From the NCBI RefSeq assembly GCF_019279795.1, contig NC_056730.1:616067095-616131094 (forward strand): 64,000 nt of DNA. The letters run 5' to 3'. Numbering within the stretch: position 1 is the stretch's first letter; each line of letters starts with the position of its first letter. Of this stretch, positions 47,850-58,849 are shown one piece after another. The notes under the pieces are model-generated. The model saw only the letters and a program-made list of their open reading frames with translations, had not been told where the DNA came from and did not search any database. The position numbers and the translations under genes were made by a program. This DNA is from Protopterus annectens. Lineage: Eukaryota > Chordata > Ceratodontiformes > Protopteridae.

Positions 47850-48520
47850 AGTTCACAGGTTATGTCCCTTAACATCCAGGCTGGCCTTCATTTCTTGAGT
47901 AATATATGATTTTAAATTCATATCCTCACCCATTCTAAGGACAATGATATAGAATGGGTTACACAGTGCATGTCTCAGAATACTGTGGCACAGTCTGCCA
48001 TGCCTGACTAGCTCCACTGTGTTGTCACAGCATAGGATGAATGAGACATGTAAACTAGGGATATCTGTGATGAACTGAGGGGTGTCTGATATGGAATGGG
48101 CAGTATCTGTGATGGAATGTCTGCTGGAAGGGAATAAGCATCCTCGTGGGCATATGTCAGCCAGATCATATTCTGTCAGCCAATGTGGCCATGTCTGATT
48201 ACTGTCACATAGTGCCAATACTTCCAGTGCTCCATCAGTGAGTGTGCTAATAACACACACATGTGGCAGGCCATGGGGGTCCCCACGAAGGGAGGGATTC
48301 CAGTAGACATCAGTCATGTTCAGGTAGCAGCACTGCATTGTCCAGTGCAACTCCTTTCAGAGCCAGTTCTCATGGTTGTGGATGCTAACGATGAACTGCC
48401 ACCTCTACCATGCATGGATCACACTTGTCTGAGAGAACAAGAAGTAGAGCAAGCACAGAGCTTGGCTGTGGTCATGCATACACTCACACAACTATTTCAC
48501 CTGGAGAACCCCTACAGATA
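47850..48520 (+). pseudogene. C-terminal part of a second decayed SANT gene
   Basis: On the plus strand the segment GATGAATGAGACATG through ATCTGTGATGGAATGTCTGC and on to CAGGTAGCAGCACTGCAT matches the SANT C-terminal region at 45310-45610 (minus strand) and at 57350-57730 (plus strand). The best open part is 48261-48521 (PPLPCMDHTCLREQEVEQAQ). The long minus-strand frame here (165 codons) is antisense to this homology. Its SANT-domain exon is missing upstream. Confidence 0.5.
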
Positions 48521-49079
48521 AACACACCACAGTCATTTAGTCTCACTGGCCATTTGTTGTTTTATACATGTCTGCCTTCTTCTCTTTCTTACTCACACAC
48601 ACTCACTGAACCTGTGTGTCAGACTAGGCTTACTACCCCCTACCCCCCCCCCCATGACGTTGTCTGCAAGTGATGATAACTGCGCCATATCCCTGTTTTC
48701 AATCTTTTGAATTCAAGGATGCAATGCCTTCTGTCTGATGCTCAAGGTGCATAGGTAACGTATTGCTTAGTATATCTACATTTGTGTAGCTGAAGTGTAC
48801 CTTGAACTTCTATTCTCCTTGAAAATTTCAATATTTTTTAGCATCAAAATGTCACAATCTTATACTGATTCTCCTGTGAAGGCTGTGAAGTAAGAAACTA
48901 CATTATGTGTCATTAATTTCTAACTTCACTCTTTAAGGATTTCTCAGTACAAACACATGGTGCACATTATACGTCATGCTATCATATTCAAATATTAGGA
49001 TTGTATGACAGCACTGTAGTGAACCCTGATCAGAACAGTAATACAGTATAATGATCTTTGTTGAATTACCCTCAACAGA
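48521..49079. other. Decayed Harbinger interior
   Basis: CAAGTGATGATAACTGCGCC near 48668 matches CAAGTGCTGATGACTGTGCT near 58140, each following a SANT C-terminus, so the two elements share this layout. A C-run lies at 48642-48652. Confidence 0.5.
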
Positions 49080-49577
49080 CACATGCAGTAACTGGATAGA
49101 CCACAGGCCTTTCTCATCAACATAATACAGAGGCTACAAACCATGCCATTATGTAAGTGGATAGATTAAAAGCCATGTCACTGTAATCTGTGTGGTATAG
49201 GATAAAGTCACATCTGACTGGCCCTCAGCCCACTGTCTGACCATGGCCTACTGGGATTACTGCAGAATCAAAATTATCATTTAGCTGTTTGAGGTCAGAA
49301 TAAGTGTCCCACATGCTGGTGTGAAAGGATCTTGGTATAGACAAGCAACAGCTAAAAGACACACACAGTTGATTACAGTGAGACCAGAACCACTACCTAT
49401 CTAATACAGAGACTACAGAACACAGCACTTTATGCAAGAGCCACAGCTCAAGTCTGATTTGGAGTGTGTCAGACAACAGTTTATAGCTGATGACATCAGC
49501 AGTGTCTGTTAAATATAGAATAAGTGTCCCATGTGCTGGTGTAAAAGGCTCTTAGCAATGTCAAGCAACAGCTAACA

Positions 49578-49644
<67 letters not shown>

Positions 49645-50045
49645 TGACTGGAGTGAGAATAGTACCCTACCTATCTAGGTATACAGACTACAGAACACAG
49701 TACTTAACACAAACACCACAGCACAGGTCTGACTGCTATAGGAATGCAGGTGAACTTATAACAGATGACATCAGCAGGCCATGTGGGAGACAACAATAGC
49801 TTGAGAGAGCTGTATGAAATAGATGTGTAGACTTGTGCAAGTATCAAAATACTGGCAATCCATGCCCTTGCAGGGGTAACTGTAGGATACCATGTCTACT
49901 CTGCTAAATAGACACACACACTCAGACACATGCACACACACAATTGACTGTAGTGAGAATAGACCCCTACCTATCTAGGTACACAGACTACAGTACACAG
50001 TACTTAATGCAAGCACCATGGCACATGTGGTGCACAACATCTTGG
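49080..50045 (-). repeat. Second array of the CA-bearing, tRNA-like satellite
   Basis: Units near 49095, 49383, 49650 and 49952 share ACTACCTATCTAGGTACACAGACTACAG-type blocks, ACACAGTACTTAAYRCAAGCACC and a CA tract (pure at 49581-49642). The blocks resemble those of the 39-42 kb array, so both belong to one family. The period is about 270-300 bp. Confidence 0.7.
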
Positions 50046-50064
50046 GAGGCCTTCCCAAGTACAT

Positions 50065-50200
50065 AGCTTCATAGCATTATATGAGGCTAGTAGCCTAATA
50101 TCACTAATAGCACTAGGCTGTTTAGAAGCCTAGCTATGTAGCAACACGGGTACCCTTATTGAGCATAGTTGGATGTTTGAGTTTAGCAGAGAGAGGTTGT
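50065..50200 (-). repeat. CR1-like LINE 3' tail fragment
   Basis: Read on the plus strand, CTTCATAGCATTATATGAGGCTAGTAGCC is followed by a TAGAAGCCTAGCTATG block like those beside other CR1 tails in the window (28.65 kb). Only the 3' end remains. Confidence 0.5.
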
Positions 50201-50450
50201 GAGCATTACTAGCTGGTCCTGTCCATGATGGAGCACACAATATTATATATTACACTTTGTAGTATGATTGATATATGTGTGTAAAAAGTACTGAGACCCC
50301 AGTGTTGTGGTGCTTGATGGTGTGGGAGGGGCAACACATGAATGTATTGTATATGATGTATAGCTAGATCAGGCCCTTGGTTTGTAATGTTTAAACATGT
50401 AGTTTTATGTCAGACAAAGGAAATGGAGAATAAACACCAATAATGAAGCA

Positions 50451-50453
<3 letters not shown>

Positions 50454-50490
<37 letters not shown>
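50454..50490. repeat. (TA)n microsatellite
   Basis: Short pure TA tract followed by GTATGTATAT. Confidence 0.95.
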
Positions 50491-50498
<8 letters not shown>

Positions 50499-52095
50499 AT
50501 ACAGTCTCATAGCATAGCGAGGAGCTGGTTTCTGTGATGGTGAACAAAGTATACATGCATGTGAGATACACTTGTTTGTGCATACGTAAGCAGTGCGCAA
50601 ATGTGAGATGCATTGCAAATGTCTGATAGTTCCTTCTGTACTCCAGGCCTGTTTTTTTTTTTTTTGATGACCAAGACCATAATTGAATATATCCAGTTTA
50701 TATTTGTCACTGTCTGCTTCCTAGGTGGTCTGGTTTGTCAGGTTTTTTCAGTGCTGCACTTCATGCAACCAAATGAGCACAGCCAAACCTGTAATATATC
50801 TGTTGTCCAGCAAAAATAAAAGGAAAACAAAATTGAAAAAAAGGAAAAATATATGAAATGAGGAAAAACAATGTCTGACACACAGTAGAACATGGTAGTA
50901 CACCTAAGATATTTCTATATAGCTCTGGCTTTGAACTCTCACACCAATGTATCTTCAGAAAACAGGATAAATGTGTTATTCTTCTTTGCCACAGAAACAG
51001 CTTTGCAGCAAAGGATTGAAGTCATTCTTCACACAATCCACTACAATACAATGCACATTGCTATTAAACCATTGGTTGTTATTTGTACATTTCATTATCA
51101 TTATCATTATTATATTTGGATGTAGTGCACTTACTGAGCATACAACCCATTATGGTCATGCTTGCAAATATACAGATGTGCCTTACATTTCTGTGTTTCT
51201 TGGTAATTCATCACTTATCTGACCAGTAGTGTGACACATGCAGTGCATAAGTCATTCAATATCTTTAGCATTAAATTGTATGGGGGTATTAACTGGGGGG
51301 GGGTTAATGTGACATTCAGTTGTCAACTACTGAAGGCCAGGTTGGATGACATACACAACCATATAAAGTTCTTTTAGGGGAAGCATAGATGAGTTACTGT
51401 TATGGCACAAACAAGGGTACACTGTTCTTTTGAGGGGGGGAGTTCAGTTACTCTTGTACGACAAACAATCATAGCCTATTCTTTTGGTGGGGAGCAAAGG
51501 TGAGTTACTGCTATGATACAAACAAAGATGTGATGCTCTTGTTACTTTCCTTATTCTGCATCCCACCTGTTGTTTGATCTTGGGATGGGTTGTGGAAGTC
51601 AGAAACTGCAATGTGTATCATTACCTTCTAATTTCTCTCTTTAATGATTTACCAGTACAAAGGTATAGTGCTAAATTGAGGTCATGCACTGATCATTGGT
51701 ACATCTGAGGGGGACGAGTGTGTGAATCTTTGATGCCTGAGGCTTAAGACTTACTAATGGGAACATATAAGTAAATCATTGCTCTGAACATATAAGTAAA
51801 ATCATTGCTCTGCTGTCATATGTTAAGGTAGCTTCTCTAGAAATCCAACAATATTTACCTGATTACTGTACCAAATTAAGAATTTCAAGGATATGCCATA
51901 ATATTATTAAATAATGTACTCTAGGTTCAGAACTTACTTTGCAAATGCAGCAATCGACACTGTTTTAATTCAGGGCTGACTCTGATGCAAGCAGTACACA
52001 GCCAATATGTGGGGAGGTAAAGGTTGTGTGAGTTGTCTGGCACATCAATTTTAATATATGTATGTGAGTTGGAGAACGCTATTGGGCATCTAGAT
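50491..52095. other. Unassigned interior between SANT remnant and transposase remnant
   Basis: It contains a poly-T tract (50650-50664), G-runs near 51290-51300, and a segment (51588-51700) directly repeated from 48868-48985. No coding motif is found. Confidence 0.45.
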
Positions 52096-52097
52096 GG

Positions 52098-53251
52098 TCA
52101 GTGAATGTCTATGCATTGTCTCTTAACCAAAACAAGGACATACTGATCATGCCTACTTCTACCTACAGCCACAGCAGCTGGTGGTCCCCACTCAGAGTCA
52201 AAGTCTGATTGTGCATCTGGTGACCTAGGCATTGGTAGTGGGTTGTGTGTCCCTTCCCCTTGCTGTTTCTGTAGGATCAGATTGTGTAGCATAGCACATA
52301 CTGTGAAGATGTATGTACATGAGCGTGGATTATGCTGCAGGGCTCCACCAGATGTATCTAGACACTGGGACCATGGCTTCAGCAGCCCAAACACACATTC
52401 CATGATGTTTCTGGTTTTAGATTTTGCCTCATTATGGCATTCTTCTGTGCATGTGTGTGCACTTCTGATGGGTGCCATCAGCCATGGTGCCAGTGCATAG
52501 CCAACATCCCCCAGTAAATGTCCATGTGGGATGCCCACCACTCCAGCAAACATCTGGTACAAGTGTGATGTGTGCCAGATATTGGAGTCATGATAACTGG
52601 AAGGGCTGCCAGCAAGATAATTCAAGATTATTCCCTGGGCATCACACATAATTTGGCAGTTGATGGAGTGGTACCCTTGCAGTTAATGTAGAATCTACCC
52701 TGCTCACCAGGTGGTGCCTTAATGTCTACACAAGTACAATCTATGGCACACAGTACTTCAGGTTAATGCACTACCCACTACAAATGTTGCATATTGCTAT
52801 CCCTCTCCTCAGAACTATGGGGAAAACATATATGCTCAGTGGCATGTATGAGCATGACATCACATCTAGGGATTGCTAGGGATTGATGGAGGATGCTGGA
52901 CGATGATGCCTGTGACACACCCATCATGTTTCCAGTTGGTCTTTGAAAGGTTCCTGTAGCTAATATTCTAAGGGTTACACTTGCCTTAGTTTCCACTGGG
53001 ATGGGTTCTCCTTGGTTGCCTCTGGTTCTGAGTTGAGGGTGGCAGAGCTCACAGAGGTCTTGTAATGTGTCTCTGTCCACCCTGTAGTGCACTACAATCT
53101 CCAGGTCATGTAGGATCTGAAAAGCTACCCTAGGTCCGAACACTCTTCTCCGTTTCGGCTTAGGCCTATTGTTATCAGCACCACTAGCAGCATTGGCTTC
53201 AGCCTATGGCACGTACATATAGAGGAAATCTGCAGCAGCCCCTAGTGCTAT
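52098..53251 (-). pseudogene. PIF/Harbinger transposase, decayed copy 2
   Basis: Two minus-strand frames together cover the family length. Positions 53143-52778 read VFGPRVAFQILHDLEIVVHY and GTFQRPTGNMMGVSQASSSS. Positions 52649-52098 read MCDAQGIILNYLAGSPSSYH, LLGDVGYALAPWLMAPIR and NIMECVFGLLKPW. The first Asp is still present in between (AIDCTCVDIKAP), as are the second Asp and the Glu, but two in-frame stops (near 52783 and 52765) and a frameshift near 52680 break it. The start codon position aligned with ATG of the intact gene is ATA. It is homologous along its length to the intact transposase at 3.5-4.7 kb and faces the SANT remnant at 48 kb. Confidence 0.9.
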
Positions 53252-54398
53252 GTTTCTTTAAAATGTTGCTGTCTCTACTCCAGTGGTATTGAAATATTCA
53301 GGAAAAATAAGAATGGAGGCTACATGGATGCTTTATAGCTTGTTGAATAGCTCCACTGTGGTGAAAATAACCTGCTTATGCTGTAATTTGCACCTATGAA
53401 GCACACCTGCTACTTAACTGAGTGTGTTAACTCCATTGCTGCTCATTAGTGCTCAAAGTGTACCTCCTCGCCTCTGTGCACATCTATCTGTAAGTAAGGT
53501 AAACACAGGTTATTATTTTCCTCTAATCCTGTGATGTCATACAAACATGGAAGGACAGAAACTGATTTAAAGTTTGCACACCCTGTATTAGAACCAAGGA
53601 CCATCTGTACTCCAGCCCGACACCTACATGTACTGTCAGAGGAAAAGATGTCAAGGATAGAGAAACCTGCCATTCATTCCTCCATTTCCTGCGATTGTGC
53701 AAAACAATGACAAAAATAGTTAAAAAAAATAACTTAAAGCAGACACAGACAGCACATTTTAACAGAAAATAGAGGATGAAACAGAACTTGTGAAATGTGC
53801 ACTGCTTACATGCACTTTCACCCTTCACAGACCTACATGTACACCTCTGTAAGTGTAACCTGACACACACCTCTAATGTCATCATTCACTGTTGCCATCC
53901 ATTGAAAACAAACACTATGGAAGTGCCTACACAAAGTAAACATCCCTACACAGTTACAATATTTTTGCGATTCAGCAATTCTAATGAGTTTTGAACTCAT
54001 TTGCATCTTCACCATACTGACAGCCCTGGATCTACATGGTTGGTAACCATGTAGGCAGGGAGACTGAAGGGGAGACCAATGTTGTAAACAGAATGAAGGG
54101 TATTACTTTGTTATACATCTGCATAGAGGAGTACAGTTTTCAATAAAATTTGACTGTATTCTGTCAGCTTCATACTGCATATACTTACATGAAAGTATGA
54201 ATAGTCTGTTTCATGGGGTTTATACTATTAGTTGTCTGCATTACTTACAAGTATATTTTTCATTTGTGGGTGGGGGAGCGAAGCTGCAATTATGTCATGG
54301 CACTTAAAAAGGATTTCTGCTATTGTTACTCTACTTTTGCAGCATCCACCCTGTCTAATAATGTCATAATGTGTCTACTGTTACATGTTAACATCAGT
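53252..54398. other. Upstream region of transposase copy 2
   Basis: A block near 53335-53395 (AGCTTGTTGAATAGCTCCAC, then TATGCTGTAATTTGCA) recurs near 54712-54790, so part of this non-coding Harbinger sequence is repeated. No gene is seen. Confidence 0.45.
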
Positions 54399-54605
54399 TC
54401 TGTACAAATCTAGTACCAAACAAAAGGTACAGTGAAAAAACAAAATACATTAAGAACAAGAAAAAAACGCACCAAATGCAGGTTGATTCTGATGAAGTCT
54501 CCTGACTGAGAGACGAAAGCGCTTAATGTTTGTTTTATCTTATTAAAATAGACTCCGTATTTTCAGTCTGCATTTGGTACATTTTTTTCTCTCTGTACAA
54601 ATCTA
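54399..54605 (+). mobile_element. Short hammerhead-bearing insert with 14-bp target duplication
   Basis: TCTGTACAAATCTA occurs at 54399-54412 and again at 54592-54605, exactly duplicated. The 179 bp between begins GTACCAAACAAAAGGTAC and ends with TTTGGTACATTTTTTTCTC. It contains an inner inverted pair (CACCAAATGCAG and CTGCATTTGG) around a hammerhead motif. There is no reading frame. It looks like a small non-autonomous retroelement carrying its own ribozyme. Confidence 0.7.
54486..54527 (+). ncRNA. Hammerhead ribozyme motif
   Basis: Order: ATT (stem I), CTGATGA (54489-54495), stem II GTCTC and GAGAC with an 8-nt loop, GAAA (54515-54518), palindromic GCGC as stem III, TT, and AAT closing stem I. 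The core is complete. The self-complementary AGCGCT means stem III would form best between two tandem copies, as in dimeric hammerheads of Penelope-like elements and satellites. Activity is inferred. Stem I is short. Confidence 0.72.
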
Positions 54606-54838
54606 ATAACTTTTACTTGCTCTTGTTTCTGTGTAGACTCTTTTCAGTGGCTGTATTCAAAAAGATGTTGAATACACAGGCAACACAAGCACAGAGTCTA
54701 CATGGTTCCTTAACAGCTTGTTGAACCACTCCACTATGCTGGCTTGCTTCATTAGCATACAGTTCAACTATTTATGCTGTAATTTGCATGCCACAGAATT
54801 TATCATGTTTGCGCTTGAGTGCGAGCTGCTACACAGAG

Positions 54839-54916
54839 TTTATTGAATCCAAAACTTTTCGTGGTGCGATGTGCACAAGGTGAAAAATTACTGTGTAGGC
54901 TTTATTGAATCCCGCC
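54839..54916 (-). repeat. Right terminus of Harbinger copy 2
   Basis: The segment ends GGCTTTATTGAATCCCGCC, which reversed reads GGCGGGATTCAATAAAGCC, a Harbinger-like terminus. TTTATTGAATCC occurs a second time 63 bases inside. A matching left end was not found, so the element is probably truncated. Confidence 0.5.
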
Positions 54917-55349
54917 AAGGTATGGCTGCTATTTGAATTATCCTCATTTGATGGCACATGTCTTTAGAAGAATATTTCTCTAAGAATGTGAACACACGTG
55001 AGAGAAAAATTCTTATACTAGAAGTAGCAATGTTAAAAAGTTACATTTTAGAGCAACAGAAGTTTTCCCAAATTGTAACACTTTAAATTCCCTTCACTTT
55101 GATTAAGTGTTAATTCTGCTATCTATTCTCGAATTACTACAATTTTGTACATCCTTCGCAAACCTTTCATTGTTTTTTGGGGGAATGGGGGATACAGTCT
55201 AGTTATGTATTACATGTGTACATTCCTATAGAATATTAAGTTTATTTCTGTTAATTATGCCTGTGTACAATCAAATTTGTTTTCTCAGCAGTCACTTTGC
55301 ATGTTTTACTTATACACATATATATTTTTTTCTTTTTCATCCCTTACAG
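54917..55349. other. AT-rich sequence before the third SANT copy
   Basis: No gene. The left end of Harbinger copy 3 should lie here or further left, but no match to its right terminus is seen. Confidence 0.35.
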
Positions 55350-55805
55350 GTGTATGGCTCCATAGAAATCTGGGCCAAGTAATCCTGCATTCTCAATTGC
55401 TGAGAAGGAGATAGTGCAGGCACTCCATCAACATGGATTACACCTCTTCCTGATGGTCCAAGCTGACAAACCTTTCTGTAACTGTATTTGGCAGTAGGTG
55501 GTGAATCATGTCAATGCTATGGGTGACCATAGCCATGACTATCCTGCTAAAAGACATTGGGCCAGTGACATGATCACCAAAGCCAAGAAAAGAGCAAATA
55601 CTACAACTCAAAAATGGAGGAATACTGGTGGTGGTCATGCTTTTAAATGACCTCTAACTGAGATGGAGGAGTTCCTGTTCAATGTAAGGGATCCGTTCAG
55701 CTCATCTTGGGCTGCCAGTAAAGTACTTAACATATGTGTACAGGTGGAGGATGACCAATGAGTATCTAGAGAAGAAGCTCCAGGTATGACATAAGTATCT
55801 TTTAT

Positions 55806-55813
<8 letters not shown>

Positions 55814-55882
<69 letters not shown>
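55814..55882. repeat. (TA)n microsatellite
   Basis: Pure TA alternation touching the left end of the palindromic MITE. Confidence 0.95.
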
Positions 55883-55884
<2 letters not shown>

Positions 55885-56428
55885 TGTAGTACAGTTGACT
55901 GAAAACTCACTTGACTGAAAATGAAATTACTAGGACCACTTCACTGAAAGATCACTTCACTGAAAACTCATTTCTTTGAAACTCATTTCACTGAAAGTTA
56001 TAAATGGCCTTTTCCCCACTGTAGTGCAACCCTGGAATTAGTATATAAAGTAAGGGGGGGTGGGGGGCACAGCCCCACACATTGGGGGGTGAGGGGGGTG
56101 TAGTCCCCCACATATTATAAACATTTTAAGCTATACACAGTGATACTTACAAGTGCAATAAATAACTGTTTCCAAAAGAGAATATATAACCAAGATATGT
56201 GGGGGGGCTTCACCCCCACACCTCCCAATGTGGGGGGCTGTGCACCCCACCCCCCCTTACTTTATATATTAACTCCAGGGTTGCACTACAGTGGGAAAAA
56301 GGCCATTTATATCTTTCAATTAAATGAGTTTCAGTCAAGTGAGTTTTCAGTGAAGTGAGCTTTCAGAGAAGTGGTTTGAGTAATTTCATTTTCAATCAAG
56401 TGAGTTTTCAATCAACTGTAGTAGACCC
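55883..56428. mobile_element. Palindromic MITE, about 546 bp, with 230-bp arms
   Basis: The left arm starts GGTGTAGTACAGTTGACTG and the right arm ends CAATCAACTGTAGTAGACC. The arms align almost throughout: iterated ACTCACTTGACTGAAA words, then CCCCACTGTAGTGCAACCC, then a G/C-rich block (GGGGGGTGGGG and its complement). The loop is about 75 bp (56120-56195) and has no coding frame. It lies between two (TA)n tracts, implying insertion at a TA-rich target. It sits in the intron of SANT copy 3. Confidence 0.85.
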
Positions 56429-56439
56429 ATATATCTATC

Positions 56440-56442
<3 letters not shown>

Positions 56443-56524
<82 letters not shown>
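56443..56524. repeat. (TA)n microsatellite
   Basis: Pure TA alternation beyond the right end of the MITE, followed by GATAGATAGATA and a GAGA-rich stretch to about 56625. Confidence 0.95.
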
Positions 56525-56527
<3 letters not shown>

Positions 56528-57787
56528 TAGATAGATATACAAATATATCTATATAGGGAGAAAGAGAGAAAGATAAGTGGATAGAGGGAAGTGGGAAAGA
56601 GAGAGAGACACAGAGAGAGAGGGGCTAGTGATATGATTCCATAAGCTCTTTCCTTATATGCATAAGCAGGTCATGTCTGTCTATAATGTGTCCATGTTAA
56701 TTGTAATCCTTATCATCCCCATTTCCATCTCCACTTTGTGTGTCTAGGTATATGTGGTACTAATGTTCCAAGAGCACCTTCAAATGGTATGGCCATAACT
56801 TGTTTTAGTCATATTACTGTATAGAATGTATATTGATGTCTACCTTACTCACTGTGGAACTCCTACCAACTGATGTCAGAGTATCATTAGCCACTGATGG
56901 TGATGGCAGTGAAGAGGCACAGTCTGGGGATGCAGTGGATCAGTCTCTCACTGAAGTTTTGGCACCCACATCCCCTGCCTGAATTTGAACTCAGTCATTA
57001 TGCATATGCATACCCATGACACAGAGCCATCAGCAATAGAATAAGTTGAGAACAATTCAGTTGATTAGCGTACTGTGGTTACTCTGGTTGCAGAGCTGGC
57101 AGAGTCTCCTGTCAGCTATCTTGAGGTTGAAGTAACACACAAGGGAGTCAAGTGAGGTACTTGGAAGAGGCCTGCTATCCACCATCCCCCTGATGTTGGT
57201 ATGTTAGTAGATTCCACACAATGTATTTTTAGGTCCATCACAGAGACACAGGTACATTCCACAAGAGCCTTGGAAGTGATAGTCAGAGTACTGAATGTTG
57301 CGCATTCTGACATGTGAGACTGCCTGAACTACGTAGTTGACTCCCTTGACTGGATGAATGACACACTGGATTGTGCAGTTTCTGTAGCAAAATGTCTGTT
57401 GGGATGGGTCACCATCCACATGGCCAGAGAGCCACAGCATTGTTAGGTGTTAGGCAACATGGCTATGCTAGATCCCACTCCTGTAGTAACACTGCTTCCA
57501 CTGCTCCATCAGTGATTGACGGGTCCAAACCTAGATATCGGAGGCCATGTGATAGTGGGCATAGTACTGATGAGAGCATACAGTAGATGATATTCCTGGT
57601 CAGGTAGCATTCTGACTTCCCACAAGGGCCATGGAACTAACATTGCAACTCCTGTCGGCGGTAGTTTTTGTGGTCGGGCACAGCCACAGTGAAATGAATC
57701 CTCTGCTATGCATGTCTCACACCTGTCCAAGATGACAGGGCATAGTTTCAGCACCAGTGCTTTGATTGTGTTCCAGCAGACCCACAG

Positions 57788-58003
<216 letters not shown>

Positions 58004-58840
58004 ATATAAACATCACTACTGAATGATTTACATCTATTGCTTTAGGTTCTGATAAGGGATACTTGTTAACCAGATTTCTCACACACACTCACTTCTTTGG
58101 CATCACACTTGCTCTATCATATCCCCGACCCACTCTATGCAAGTGCTGATGACTGTGCTCTGTCCTTTTGACATGCCTTTGTAATTTATGGTTGCCTATG
58201 CCTGAGGCAATGAATGGATAGCTAGTGCTTGCTTAGGCGGATGTTTGCTTTAGTCAAAAGTATTATACATATAATTTTTTATGATGATCAATTTAAAACA
58301 TATTTTGTTATGTATTGCTTGATCCTTGTTGTATTTGTATTTTATTCTTATTAGTGCAGTTGTATAACTTAATTATTATTGTTTGCTCAGCCCTTTGTGC
58401 AAACGATGGTAAGACTGCCCTTATCACTGTTGGGGTATCTATGTCTTGTAATTTTAATGCGTGATGCACCTCATTGAGCACATTCATATTTATGCTGCTT
58501 ATATCAGACATGAGTTACTGCTGACATTCCTGTACAGCTGAGAAATGTTTTTGTCTTAGTGAAGGACTACACATGAATATAAGGGTAATCATCTATGTCA
58601 TCTTTAAAGGTTCATCACTTACCTTGGTTACTGTTGCTGGTACAACATATGCCTTCTGGGGTTCTCTCTGTCTGATACTTGCAGAACACAACAGTGAGCA
58701 AGTAAAGGTTGCTAATTTTGCATGCATCACTGTCACTGTACGTATGTGCTTAGCTTCTTATGATTTCACTTAGGTGTTAAGTGCATGCACTGCCCTCTAC
58801 CTATTAGTCAAAGCCAAAGTATCTTGTGCACACCTAACAT
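58004..58840. other. Spacer between convergent SANT and transposase remnants
   Basis: No coding motif. CAAGTGCTGATGACTGTGCT near 58140 matches the equivalent spot at 48668. Confidence 0.45.
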
Positions 58841-58849
58841 CTGCCTGGA

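Larger units (their letters stand above)
55350..57740 (+). pseudogene. SANT/Myb-like Harbinger protein, decayed copy 3
   Basis: The SANT exon starts after the acceptor TTTTTCATCCCTTACAG. It reads NPAFSIAEKEIVQALHQHGL, CIWQ then a stop, VVNHVNAMGDHSHDYPAKRH and DMITAKAKKRANTT-like sequence, then TGGG, aligning with the inner SANT gene of the giant element. A long intron holds a palindromic MITE and two (TA)n tracts. The C-terminal part near 57230-57440 (ITETQVHSTRALEVIVRVLN, SDM, DCLNYVVDSLDWM) continues to about 57730. In-frame stops are present (for example near 55495 and 57315). It faces the transposase remnant at 58.85-59.9 kb. Confidence 0.65.

Noticed and set aside
47853-48350. 165-codon minus-strand frame with homologues at 45.3 kb and 57.5 kb
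   Set aside because: At first it looked like a third conserved Harbinger gene. The homologous segments are the C-terminal regions of SANT genes on the other strand, so the frame is antisense.
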